NCBI RefSeq assembly: GCF_017549005.1
Contig: NZ_JAFYYT010000056.1
Location: 105,054-169,053 of the forward strand
Length of the DNA stretch: 64,000 nt
Reading direction: 5' to 3'
Source of the DNA: Ruminococcus sp.
GTDB lineage: Bacteria; Bacillota; Clostridia; Oscillospirales; Ruminococcaceae
Part shown: positions 51,792 to 60,755 of the stretch, one piece after another
How positions within the stretch are numbered: the first letter of the stretch is position 1
Layout: each line of letters opens with the position of its first letter
Program-made: the position numbers and the translations under genes
The notes under the pieces: generated by a model
Seen by the model: the letters and a program-made list of their open reading frames with translations, nothing else
Told to the model about the DNA's origin: nothing
The model's database searches: none

Positions 51792-51908
51792 TGTTTATTC
51801 CCCCTTTGCCCGAGACACGTCTTGGTCACAAGTGGCCCCGTGCATTAGGCTAAATTTCGGGACCAATTTCTGCATTTGAATACAACTTGCCCCAAAATTC
51901 ATAACTAC

Positions 51909-51937
51909 ATTTTATCACATAAACAACAATAAGTCAA
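51909..51937 (-). promoter_or_regulatory. Promoter of cttA-scaE
   Basis: TTGACT (51937-51932) and TAAAAT (51914-51909) on the minus strand, 17 bp apart. The leader to cttA is about 110 nt. The rest of the 51792-52143 gap is AT-rich with no feature seen. Confidence 0.65.
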
Positions 51938-52143
51938 GCAAAACAGCACATTTTTATCAAAAATAATTGACGATTAATATTTGGGCTTTTTGTGCTTATT
52001 TCACAATATAGCCCTTAATGAACAGTAATATTTTCGTCCAATTGAACTTTCTGTAATATTTCTCCTCATTTCGATTCGATTTTTTGCTTTTCAGCATACA
52101 TATTATATCATTTTGTTTTTGTTCTGTCAATCGGTAAATATTG

Positions 52144-52174
52144 AAAAAAAGCAGGCCATTCGGCCTGCTTTTTT
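52144..52174 (-). terminator. Terminator of scaC-scaA-scaB
   Basis: AGCAGGCC/GGCCTGCT with a 4-nt loop and A/T runs on both sides, 19 bp after the scaB stop. Confidence 0.85.
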
Positions 52175-52192
52175 ATTAAGCTTAATCAGCTT

Positions 52193-55100
52193 TTATGATC
52201 CCTGCTCTTCACTTTTGCTTGGATTGATCTGCTGCCAGATAGTATTGCTTGATACTTCTGCAGCTGTTACAGATCTCATAGCATAGAATCTGAGGATCTT
52301 GGATGCGTCAACAGCGTCGATTACTCGCTCGCTCTTTGTCTGCTTCCAGTTTACTGCACTGTACTCGTTTTCGCTTACGTCACCGAGGAATGCAGCGAGC
52401 TGGTCAAATGCATCAGTAGGCTCGCTAACCTGATATGAACCTGATGTTGCAGCTGCTGTCTGGCACTTTACGCTATCAACTGTTGCACCTGTTGAAAGTG
52501 CTGCATAATATCTCTGTGCTATAGAAGCGTCTACTGCGTCACAGATGTTGTTAAGTGTGATATCACCCTTAACACCGATATATGCCTCGATAGAAAGTGC
52601 GCTGCCGCTCTCGTCTACGAGACGCTCAGAACCATAGTAAACATCTACGCTGTACTTGAAGTCAACTGCACTACCCTTGCCTACAACGTGAGGAACACTG
52701 TTATAAGCAGATTCAGGAGTTACATCATTGAAGTTGATCTTGCCAGTATCAATGTCCTGCTCTTCCTTGTGACCGTCATCGTAAACATCATAAATGTGGA
52801 TAGTCTTGATCTGGCTCTTCTTGAAGCCGCCTGATACACTACCGTCATCGTGGCTGAAGTAGAAGCCTACCTCTGTCTCGATAGAAGCATATGTCTTTAC
52901 ATATCCAGCCTTCTTGGTTACAGTTGTTGTAGTTCCTGTTTCACTACCGCCATTATTTGTGGTTGTAGTAGAAGTTGTTGTCTTCTTAGGATCAACTGTT
53001 GTCGTTGTCGAAGTTGTTGTCTTCTTAGGATCAACTGTTGTCGTTGTTGAAGTTGTTGTCTTCTTAGAATCAACCGTTGTCGTTGTTGAAGTTGTTGTCT
53101 TCTTAGGATCAACTGTTGTCGTTGTCGAAGTTGTTGTCTTCTTAGGATCAACTGTTGTCGTTGTCGAAGTTGTTGTCTTCTTAGGATCAACTGTTGTCGT
53201 TGTCGAAGTTGTTGTCTTCTTAGGATCAACTGTTGTTGTAGAAGTTGTTGTCTTCTTAGGATCAGCTGTTGTCGTTGAAGTTGTTGTCTTCTTAGGATCA
53301 GCTGTTGTTGTAGAAGTCGTTGTCTTCTTAGGATCAGCTGTTGTAGAAGTTGTTGTAGAAGTTGTTGTTACCTTCTCAGTAGTAGGATTCGGATCACCCT
53401 TAGGAAGAACTGTGATGCTTCCCTTTACAGTGTAAATCTTTGAAGAGATATTTGCACTCTTCTCGCCTGCTACTACGAGATTCTTGATCTCTACAGGGAT
53501 AACTTCGCCTTTTTCAGCGTTCTCGCTTACTGTGTAGATAAGCTCTGCAACAACGTCATCATTGCCTGCAGCCTTTAATTTGCTGTCAGCAAAGAGAAGT
53601 CTTACCTTGTCGTCGCTTGTCATAACCTCAGCACCGTAAGCTGACTTCTTGCCAACTTCTGCGAGAGTTGCATTGGCACCTGACTCCATATCGAACTGAG
53701 CGCCTGCGATAGCAAGTGCCTTGTTGTTAGGATCAAATACCTTGATCTCAACCTTAACCTGATCACCGGGTCTTGCATACACATTGTCAACTACCCAAGC
53801 GATAGACTTATCCTCGGGAATTACAATAGGAGCAGCTGTTGTTGTTGTGATCGGGAAAGAAACGGTTGTTGTAGTTGTTGTCTTCTTAGGATCAACCTTT
53901 GTTGTAGTAGTTGTTGTTACTACCTTCTTAGTAGTTGTAGAAGTTGTTGTTGTTCCGCCGATAGTGATAGAACCGTCAACAAGCTTAACCTTAGAAGAAA
54001 TGTTTACGCCCTTTTCAGCACTTACAACTGTATCTGCCCACTTAACAGGGAATGTACCTGTTGTACCTGCGGGGATATCAAATATAAGTGTAGCGAATAC
54101 ATCGCCGTCCTTAGCTGTAGCGCCCTTTACTGCTGCGAAGAGATAAGTATTCTTCTCTGCGTTGGCAGCAAGTGAAACACCATAAGGCTTGCCTGAAGCT
54201 TTTTCCAGAGTGATAGGTGACTTAACGTCGATCGCAAACTGAGCGCCTGCAACTGCGAGGTCAGAGTTACCCTTTACCTGAACCTTGAGCTCAGCGCTTG
54301 TAGCGCCTGCCTCAACTGTAACGTCAGGAATCACCCATGATACTGCGTCAGCATCGGGATTAGAGCTTACTGTGATAGAACCGTCAACAAACTCAACGTT
54401 TGATGTGATGTTCTTGGATAAAGCGCTGCTGATAACTTCCTCAGCCCACTTTATGTCATATTTGCCTTCTGCACACTTTTCATCAACCTTGAATTCGAGT
54501 GTAACAACGGTCTTGCCGTTCTTAGCAGCTACTGAAGCTGAACCGGCCTTACCGAACATGATAACATTCTTGTCAAGATTCTTGCTGATAGAAGCGTCGT
54601 AAGCCTCTGACTTCTCAGAAACACCTACAAGCTTGATATCCTTTGATGCAGAATTGATAGCGAACTGTGCACCGGCAATTGCTACTGCTGCGTTAGCAGA
54701 GTCATCAACAACTGCGCTGAGCTTTACAGTATCGCCCGGCTTAGCGGTCTCGTTGCCGAGAACCCACTTGATCTTGCCTGTCTGCTGCTCATCAGCAGAT
54801 TTAACTGTGATAGAGCCGTTTGTGAACTTTACCTTAGAGGTAATGTTCTTTGCTAAACCGTCACTTACAACCTGCTCTGCCCACTTAACATCGTAAGTAC
54901 CAGCCTTACAATCTGTAGGAACAGTATATGTAAGTGTCATGATCTCAGCCTTATCAGCTGCAACAACGCCTTCCTTAGCAACCTTTGAGAAGAGGAAAGC
55001 AGGCTGTTCGCCCTTGTCATTGACTTCGATCTTAGCGTCATAAGCTCCGCCGTCCTTAACGGAATCGAACTTTACAGCCGAGCCAGCGTCGATAACGAAC

Positions 55101-55783
55101 TGACCGCCTGCAACTCCTACAGCTGAGCCTTCTGCGTTGTTTACGTAAGCTGAGAGTTCAACCTTCTGTCCGGGAACAGCAGTAACATTGTCAAGTACCC
55201 ACTCAACAGTTCCGTCAGCGTCTTTCTTGACATTGATAGCACCATCTGTGAATTTTACCTTGTCTGTTACATTCTTGCCGCCGGGAGCGCTTGCTGTGCT
55301 CTCAGACCACTTTACGTCATATTTGCCTTCCGCACAATCTGCGGGGATAGTGAATTTAAGAGTACCTACTACAGAATTCTGAGCAGCTACGATACCCTTT
55401 ACACCACTAAAAAGAAATGTATTTTCGTCTGCGTTGGACGCGATCTCGTATCCATATGCATTTCCTGTTACGATAGAATTGAAAGCGATAGGTGAAGCAG
55501 CTTTGATCACGAACTGACCGCCTGCTATTTCAAGACCTGTGCCCTGAACAACTATCGGCATAGTCACGGTCTGACCGGGAGCTGCTGTAATTGTCGGGAG
55601 CTTCCATTCAACTGATCCGTCTGCAGCGAATGTCTTAGCAGAAACATCCAGTACTTCGCCCATACTAATGTTAGGCTGCTCGACAGTTAAACTGCCGGCA
55701 GCACTAACTGACGAAGCAAATGCACCTGTCATGAGCGAAGCGCTCATGACAACGGATGTAACTGCTGAAAGCAGTTTCTTCAT
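52193..55783 (-). CDS. scaB: Anchoring scaffoldin ScaB with five cohesins and X-dockerin
   Basis: 1196 residues. Signal peptide 1-29. Cohesins at about 55-180, 190-325, 335-475, 480-620 and 665-800; each starts with a WxLxxxTAxPGxTV-like strand and has an AG(A/G)QF strand and a SxVKFxDGSI-like end. A linker at 800-965 has about ten copies of DPKKTTTSTTT. X-module about 970-1075 and an atypical dockerin to 1190 whose first calcium loop is degenerate (GDITLNNICDAVDAS) but the second keeps VIDAVDAS. ScaB cohesins bind the ScaA dockerin, and the X-dockerin binds ScaE. From memory, strain 17 has seven and FD-1 nine cohesins, so five is low. Confidence 0.93.
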   Translation of the reverse strand: MKKLLSAVTSVVMSASLMTGAFASSVSAAGSLTVEQPNISMGEVLDVSAKTFAADGSVEWKLPTITAAPGQTVTMPIVVQGTGLEIAGGQFVIKAASPIAFNSIVTGNAYGYEIASNADENTFLFSGVKGIVAAQNSVVGTLKFTIPADCAEGKYDVKWSESTASAPGGKNVTDKVKFTDGAINVKKDADGTVEWVLDNVTAVPGQKVELSAYVNNAEGSAVGVAGGQFVIDAGSAVKFDSVKDGGAYDAKIEVNDKGEQPAFLFSKVAKEGVVAADKAEIMTLTYTVPTDCKAGTYDVKWAEQVVSDGLAKNITSKVKFTNGSITVKSADEQQTGKIKWVLGNETAKPGDTVKLSAVVDDSANAAVAIAGAQFAINSASKDIKLVGVSEKSEAYDASISKNLDKNVIMFGKAGSASVAAKNGKTVVTLEFKVDEKCAEGKYDIKWAEEVISSALSKNITSNVEFVDGSITVSSNPDADAVSWVIPDVTVEAGATSAELKVQVKGNSDLAVAGAQFAIDVKSPITLEKASGKPYGVSLAANAEKNTYLFAAVKGATAKDGDVFATLIFDIPAGTTGTFPVKWADTVVSAEKGVNISSKVKLVDGSITIGGTTTTSTTTKKVVTTTTTTKVDPKKTTTTTTVSFPITTTTAAPIVIPEDKSIAWVVDNVYARPGDQVKVEIKVFDPNNKALAIAGAQFDMESGANATLAEVGKKSAYGAEVMTSDDKVRLLFADSKLKAAGNDDVVAELIYTVSENAEKGEVIPVEIKNLVVAGEKSANISSKIYTVKGSITVLPKGDPNPTTEKVTTTSTTTSTTADPKKTTTSTTTADPKKTTTSTTTADPKKTTTSTTTVDPKKTTTSTTTTVDPKKTTTSTTTTVDPKKTTTSTTTTVDPKKTTTSTTTTVDSKKTTTSTTTTVDPKKTTTSTTTTVDPKKTTTSTTTTNNGGSETGTTTTVTKKAGYVKTYASIETEVGFYFSHDDGSVSGGFKKSQIKTIHIYDVYDDGHKEEQDIDTGKINFNDVTPESAYNSVPHVVGKGSAVDFKYSVDVYYGSERLVDESGSALSIEAYIGVKGDITLNNICDAVDASIAQRYYAALSTGATVDSVKCQTAAATSGSYQVSEPTDAFDQLAAFLGDVSENEYSAVNWKQTKSERVIDAVDASKILRFYAMRSVTAAEVSSNTIWQQINPSKSEEQGS
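52960..53400. repeat. 36-39-bp tandem linker repeat in scaB
   Basis: About ten near-identical copies of a unit with core GTTGTCTTCTTAGGATCAAC (plus strand) encode DPKKTTTSTTTTV. Variants (A for V, S for P) group by position, indicating stepwise duplication. Confidence 0.85.
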
Positions 55784-55843
55784 CAGTGCATTTCCTTTCC
55801 GAGCATAAAGCTCTTATTAAATTAGTACGTTCTTATACTGTTC

Positions 55844-58009
55844 TCATTCGGGCTTGTTGATCTGCTTGAGGCAGTACTTGATGAGAGTCTCGCTATCTTC
55901 AGATGTGATACCCTTCTCGCCTGCAACGTCAGCATTGATCTTGCCCTGCTCTGTGAAGTAATCGATTGAGCTGTCAGAGATGTATGTGAGTACGAGTACA
56001 ACGTCACAAACGTTTACGTCACCGTCTTCGTTTGCATCGCCCCAAACCTTCTTGCCGTCACCGCCGTTTGTCTTAGGTGCTGTTGTTGTAGAAGTTGTTG
56101 TTGTCTTAGGAGCTTCTGTTGTAGTTGTTGTTGTCTTCTCTTCCTTCTTAGTTGTAGTTGTTGTTGTAGTAGTTGTTGTTGTCTCTACTACAGGCTCATC
56201 GCCAACTACGATCTCGAGAGGAGCGAAGCTTGTCTTGTAGTTGAAGTTTGTGCTGTCCTTGAATACCTTGCACTGATCAGCAAAGCCGATTGTGTATGTG
56301 CCGTCCTTAGCGTCAGCGTCAACCTTAACCTTGAGTGTGAATGCAGCCTTTCCATCAGCAGGAACGATAGGCTCACCTGAATCGTCTGTAGATGTGAAGT
56401 TTGCACGGTACTCGTCAGGGTTTGTAGAAACTGCAGAACCGCCGCAAGCTGCTGACTTGCTACCGATCTGAGTGATTGTAAGACCCTTGGAAGCTGCGAA
56501 CTGTACGTCCATAGCTGATACAGGCTTACCGTCAGCCTTTACGTTAGCAACAACTGTGATCTCGTCGCCAGCCTTAGCATTAACCTTTGTATTGCCCTTG
56601 TTGTCTGCGAATGTGAACTGGATGTCGCCGTCCTGAACTACAGTCTTAGTTGTAGTTGTTGTTTCCTGCTTAGGAGCTGTTGTAGTTGTTGTTACCTTAG
56701 GAGCCTCAGTTGTAACATCACCTGAACCGCCGCCTACCTTGATAGTAGCAGGAGCGAAGCTTGTCTTGTAGTTGAAGTTTGTGCTGTCCTTGAATACCTT
56801 GCACTGATCAGCGAAGCCGATTGTGTAAGTAGCATCCTTAGCGTCAGCAGGAACCTTAACCTTGAGTGTGAATGCAGCCTTTCCATCAGCAGGAACGATA
56901 GGCTCACCTGAATCGTCTGTAGATGTGAAGTTTGCACGGTACTCGTCAGGGTTTGTAGAAACTGCAACACCCTCGAGAGCTGTTGCCTTGCCGCCGATCT
57001 GAGTGATCTCAAGACCGTTTGTAGCCTTGAACTGAACGTCCATAGCTGATACAGGCTTACCGCCAGCCTTTACGTTAGCGTAGATTGTGATCTCTTCGCC
57101 AGCAGAAGCTGTGATGTCGCTGTTGCCGTTCTTATCAGCGAATGTGAACTGGATATCGCCGTCCTGAACTACAGGCTTAGTTGTTGTAGTCTCCTGCTTC
57201 TGAACAGTTGTAGTTGTTGTTACCTTAGGAGCCTCAGTTGTTGTAGCCTGCTCCTCACCATCGCCTTTAACAACGATCTTCATTGTCTCGAGATTGAGAG
57301 TCTTATCCTTAGTTGTGAATCTTGTCTTCTCGCCCTCTACGAGAGGTGATGGGTTGTCGTTTACGCCTGAAGCGTCTGTATTGTACTCACAGAACTTGAT
57401 TGTGTATTCGCCTTCAGCGATATTAGCAGGAATAACTGTATCGAATACATAGAAAGGATATGAATCTGACTTTTCGCCAGCCCACTTGTAATCCTTACCG
57501 TTGTTTGTCCATGAGCAACCGATGAAGTAGTTGTCTGTGCCTGCTGCTGACTGGGATGAATCGATACCGAATACATACTTACCAGCTGCTGCATAGCCAT
57601 CGAGATCATCGTATGAACCTGCAAATGAGATATAGCTGCTTGTTGAGAATGTATCTCCGCCAAGTGTGTACTCCTTCTCAGAGTCTGTATAACCTTCCTT
57701 AGTAGGATTATAAAGCTTGAAAGAGATGTCCTTGGAGTCTGTTGTGATAGCAACGAGAAGAGAATCTGTCTTGTTGGTACCCTCTGAATAATATACAGCA
57801 GAAGGGATAACATAACCGTCTGCGGGGATATCCTTCTTGTTGATTGTTATGGAGGACTTAGCATCAGAAGCAGCCGGCTTGCTGATGTCATATGTTTTAA
57901 TAGCAAAGCCCTTGGAAGCGTCTGCAGCACCTACAGTTGCAGGAACTACTGCGCTTACCATTGATGCAGCCATACACAGTGATGTGACTGCAGAAATTAA
58001 CTTTTTCAT
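55844..58009 (-). CDS. scaA: Primary scaffoldin ScaA with two cohesins and dockerin
   Basis: 721 residues. Signal peptide 1-28. N-terminal domain 29-255 of unknown fold, rich in Tyr and Ser. Two cohesins at about 285-430 and 460-605, nearly identical to each other (both have VSTNPDEYRANFTSTDDSG and DQCKVFKDSTNFNYK). Thr-rich linkers contain TTEAPKVTTTTT. Dockerin 655-721: the first loop is a good calcium site (GDANEDGDVNVCD), the second is less regular. It binds ScaB through the dockerin and holds enzyme or ScaC dockerins on its cohesins. R. flavefaciens FD-1 also has two cohesins here. Confidence 0.93.
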   Translation of the reverse strand: MKKLISAVTSLCMAASMVSAVVPATVGAADASKGFAIKTYDISKPAASDAKSSITINKKDIPADGYVIPSAVYYSEGTNKTDSLLVAITTDSKDISFKLYNPTKEGYTDSEKEYTLGGDTFSTSSYISFAGSYDDLDGYAAAGKYVFGIDSSQSAAGTDNYFIGCSWTNNGKDYKWAGEKSDSYPFYVFDTVIPANIAEGEYTIKFCEYNTDASGVNDNPSPLVEGEKTRFTTKDKTLNLETMKIVVKGDGEEQATTTEAPKVTTTTTVQKQETTTTKPVVQDGDIQFTFADKNGNSDITASAGEEITIYANVKAGGKPVSAMDVQFKATNGLEITQIGGKATALEGVAVSTNPDEYRANFTSTDDSGEPIVPADGKAAFTLKVKVPADAKDATYTIGFADQCKVFKDSTNFNYKTSFAPATIKVGGGSGDVTTEAPKVTTTTTAPKQETTTTTKTVVQDGDIQFTFADNKGNTKVNAKAGDEITVVANVKADGKPVSAMDVQFAASKGLTITQIGSKSAACGGSAVSTNPDEYRANFTSTDDSGEPIVPADGKAAFTLKVKVDADAKDGTYTIGFADQCKVFKDSTNFNYKTSFAPLEIVVGDEPVVETTTTTTTTTTTKKEEKTTTTTTEAPKTTTTSTTTAPKTNGGDGKKVWGDANEDGDVNVCDVVLVLTYISDSSIDYFTEQGKINADVAGEKGITSEDSETLIKYCLKQINKPE
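56210..57060. repeat. Internal duplication of the ScaA cohesin
   Basis: Two cohesin coding segments about 531 bp apart are nearly identical in DNA as well as protein; at least 90 bp around 56345-56440 is the same as 56876-56971. Confidence 0.8.
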
Positions 58010-58106
58010 TTGTAATAATTCCTTTCTTTAGGTTTTTACGCCTATTAATAAAACATAAATTGGGTTTGTATTCCTTTGTAAGGGGGACAAATCAGATAAT
58101 CTCGGA

Positions 58107-58970
58107 TCAGAGCTCTTTAATGCTCTTGAGCAGGTACTTCTGGATCTTGAGTGCATCGTTAGATGTAAGACCCTTTACTTCTTCATCAACATCGCCGTTG
58201 AGCTTGCCCTGTTCAGTAATGTGCTTGGAATCAGATCCGCTTAAGCCATACTTGTTGGGGTTTGCAAGACTCTGCATGATGAGAACAGCATCTCCCATAT
58301 CTACTGTACCGTCACAGTTTGCATCACCGCGAACGATCTTTTCAGTTGGCTTTTCAGTTGTTGTTACAGCCTTGCCAACCGTAACGCTTCCGTTGCTAAC
58401 ACTTGTAGCGAGCTTTACAGGCTTACCGTCCTTCTCGTAGCCACAGCCGATGTCTCCGTTGGGAGAACCTGAACCAGCATATGTCTCACGATCAATAGGA
58501 ACGATCTTGAGAGCTGACTCTGCACCATTTGTTGCACCGCTTGCTACAGTACCCTTGATAGTACAGAATACGCCGTCGCCCTTGAGCCAATATGAAGCGT
58601 CATCAGTAGAAGTCGACCAGATCATGCTCACAAAGCCCTCTTTTGAATTGATAGAGCTTTCAAACAGCGGGGAAAGAGAAGCTGACTTGTCAGCAGACTC
58701 TGCGCTCTTGTTTATGAGAGCTCCCTGTTCAACTGATTTAATTGTGAGTACCTTGCTGTCATAGGTAACAGCAAAGTCAAGTGCCTGGATACCGGAAGAT
58801 GGGATATCAGCTAATGATACGTCCACCGAAAATTCTGCACCTGCCTCTGCATTAGTTTTGCCAACGGATATCTGCACTGTTTCGCCGGCAGCTACTGCAG
58901 GTGCAAGTGAGCAGACAGAAAGTGAAAGCATCGCAGCCAATGCTCCGACGACTACCTTTTTTGTCTTCAT
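58107..58970 (-). CDS. scaC: Adaptor scaffoldin ScaC: one cohesin plus dockerin
   Basis: 287 residues from the ATG at 58970, chosen because AAGGAGG lies 8 nt upstream; the frame extends to a TTG at 58991 within the ribosome binding site region. Signal peptide 1-28. Cohesin about 30-195 (ISVGKTNAEAGAEFSVDVSL, then ALDFAVTYDSKVLTI). Dockerin 215-287, first loop GDANCDGTVDMGDAV. ScaC docks on ScaA and exposes a cohesin of different specificity, widening the set of enzymes recruited. First gene of the cluster, behind a long structured leader. Confidence 0.93.
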   Translation of the reverse strand: MKTKKVVVGALAAMLSLSVCSLAPAVAAGETVQISVGKTNAEAGAEFSVDVSLADIPSSGIQALDFAVTYDSKVLTIKSVEQGALINKSAESADKSASLSPLFESSINSKEGFVSMIWSTSTDDASYWLKGDGVFCTIKGTVASGATNGAESALKIVPIDRETYAGSGSPNGDIGCGYEKDGKPVKLATSVSNGSVTVGKAVTTTEKPTEKIVRGDANCDGTVDMGDAVLIMQSLANPNKYGLSGSDSKHITEQGKLNGDVDEEVKGLTSNDALKIQKYLLKSIKEL

Positions 58971-59038
58971 TATTTTTTCCTCCTTCTTCAATAATGTTAT
59001 ATAACAAAGGAACGGGTATGCCCCTTTTATTATATCTT

Positions 59039-59281
59039 GTCTTAATTCAGCGGCCCCCTGTCCGCCGTCCGCAAAACCGCGTCACCGATATACGAATGAA
59101 GCACGTGCCTGGCGGGCGGAAAACGCCGCTGCTGGTCATACAGACGCGACCTAAGCACTCTGAGCTGCGGTTCAAGCGGATCTATCCAGATCAAGCGTTT
59201 GTACACACTGCTCCGAAGCTCCCCTCTGATGTCAGTCCGTGACCACACCGCACTCTGCACGCAGTGGTTTTGTCCTAAGAC
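59039..59281 (-). ncRNA. Candidate structured leader RNA upstream of scaC
   Basis: About 243 nt, visibly more GC-rich than the flanks, between the promoter at 59339 and scaC. Nested long-range pairings close it on itself: GTCTTA (59281-59276) with TAAGAC (59044-59039), then CAAAACC (59272-59266) with GGTTTTG (59078-59072). Local hairpins inside include GATCT/AGATC, GGCG/CGCC and GCGG/CCGC. A 72-codon open frame exists but is Arg-rich, without a ribosome binding site, and looks like a by-product of base composition. Hallmark motifs of 6S, RNase P, SRP and tmRNA are not seen. Confidence 0.5.
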
Positions 59282-59338
59282 GCATCACACTGCCGTGATG
59301 AGACACTTAATGCCAAGTCTATACTTATTCATGATTTC

Positions 59339-59367
59339 ATTATATATCAGGTCTAATCAAAAGTAAA
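59339..59367 (-). promoter_or_regulatory. Promoter of the sca cluster
   Basis: TTTACT (59367-59362) and TATAAT (59344-59339) on the minus strand, 17 bp apart. The start near 59332 would give scaC a leader of about 360 nt. 59370-59495 shows nothing more. Confidence 0.6.
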
Positions 59368-59495
59368 TAGGTTCATATAGTTTTTGGTATTTTACATAAA
59401 CAGTTAAAGTTATTTTTGCACGGTTTGCACAATCTCATTTTTTCTCAAAAACAGCGTTTCAAGCCTGTATTTGAACAAAAAATGAATTTATCAAT

Positions 59496-60755
59496 TTATT
59501 TGTCGAGTTTGCGAAATTCAGTAGGAATTGCCTCGTCAATTATGCGATTTATAACGTTCCAGCCGAAGTCTGTATAAGTACCCTGCGGCACCGCATAAGG
59601 CAGTCCGTGACGCTCTGCAAGCTCGGGTGAATATTTGCTGTAAGGATAAACTTTCATGTTTGAAAATTCGCTCTCGTAGTGAACGATAGTGGGTATGCAG
59701 CCCACATTTTCAAGTCTCAGCTCATTCGTCTGACCGTCGATGACGATATCGAAATCGGGAAGCTCACCGACCACGTTGAAGTTGTCGGTCTGAGCACATA
59801 TGAAATTGCCCATTGAGTAGTAGACAAAGCCCTTTGTTCCGTCATCACGCTCTATCCATTCCATTGTCTGGGCTGTATGCGTATGGCAGCCGAGTATGAC
59901 ATCTGCGCCCCAGTCCACCATTTTATCGGCGAGTTCACGCCTTTCGTCGGAAACGATAGTCGTATCCTCAGCGCCCCAGTGCGCCGAAACTATAACAACA
60001 TCCGCAAGCTGTCTTGCTTCCTTGATCTGCCTCTCGATAACGTCCTCCTCGTCGTTCTTGATAACTCTGAGCGGCACGTCGTCAAGCAGCGCGTCGAAGC
60101 CGTTTATATGCTCCGCATAGGCAAGGAAAGCGATCTTTACGCCGTTGACCTCGCGGACGCGGATATTGTTCGCATCTTCCTCGTCAAGGTAAGCGCCCAG
60201 GACTGTAAGGTTATTCTCCGCTGCCTTTCTGTTCCAGAAATTTATGGATTCCTCCAGTCCGCTCGTACCCATATCGAGCAGATGATTGTTTGCCATTGTA
60301 AATACGTCGAAGCCGAGGTCTATCACCGCGTCAGCCACCTCGGGCGGCGAGTTGAATATGAGGACTCCGCCCTCTGCGCCTCGTATGCCGTTGCTCTCGG
60401 AGATGACAGTCTCCTGATTGAGTATTGCGACGTCGGCAGCCTCGATGAGGTACTTGACCTCAGAGTACATGGGCTTGAAGTCGTAGCCGTAGCCGCCTGC
60501 CAGTTTTTCGGCGTTCTTGAACACTGAATAGTGTATGAGGTTATCGCCTGCAGCCGTTACGTGAACGACCTTATCGGGCGGAACAGTCGTCTGCTCCTCC
60601 GTAGTTTCCTCGGGGACTGTTGTCACCGCTACTTCAGAAGTATCCTGCGGATCGTTGTTGGCTTTGCCGACTATAGTTCCGCAGCCGATGCCGCCTGCAA
60701 CCAGCGCTGTCAGGATCGCCAGCGCCCCTGCGGCACGTCCTTTTCTTAGTTTCAT
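59496..60755 (-). CDS. CapA-family (PGA_cap) metallophosphatase-like protein
   Basis: 419 residues. N-terminal helix with a possible lipid-attachment Cys (GGIGC at about 25), then a Thr/Glu linker. The CapA domain starts at about 68 (HVTAAGDNLIH) with metal ligands in AILNQETVIS, TMANNHLLDMG, VIVSAHWGAE and LGCHTHTAQ. Family members are named for polyglutamate capsule synthesis, but most are calcineurin-like phosphatases of unknown role at the cell surface. Stands alone. Confidence 0.88.
   Translation of the reverse strand: MKLRKGRAAGALAILTALVAGGIGCGTIVGKANNDPQDTSEVAVTTVPEETTEEQTTVPPDKVVHVTAAGDNLIHYSVFKNAEKLAGGYGYDFKPMYSEVKYLIEAADVAILNQETVISESNGIRGAEGGVLIFNSPPEVADAVIDLGFDVFTMANNHLLDMGTSGLEESINFWNRKAAENNLTVLGAYLDEEDANNIRVREVNGVKIAFLAYAEHINGFDALLDDVPLRVIKNDEEDVIERQIKEARQLADVVIVSAHWGAEDTTIVSDERRELADKMVDWGADVILGCHTHTAQTMEWIERDDGTKGFVYYSMGNFICAQTDNFNVVGELPDFDIVIDGQTNELRLENVGCIPTIVHYESEFSNMKVYPYSKYSPELAERHGLPYAVPQGTYTDFGWNVINRIIDEAIPTEFRKLDK

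Noticed and set aside
52960-53400. Regular 36-39-bp repeats that could look like a CRISPR array
   Set aside because: The repeats are contiguous, without unique spacers, and encode the ScaB linker in frame.
59042-59260. A 72-codon minus-strand frame inside the GC-rich region upstream of scaC
   Set aside because: Arg-rich, no ribosome binding site and better explained as a structured RNA.
59039-59281. Identity of the sca leader as 6S RNA, RNase P RNA, SRP RNA or tmRNA
   Set aside because: Hallmark motifs of these RNAs (such as the tmRNA tag frame and the SRP GGAAG-type apical loop) were not found.
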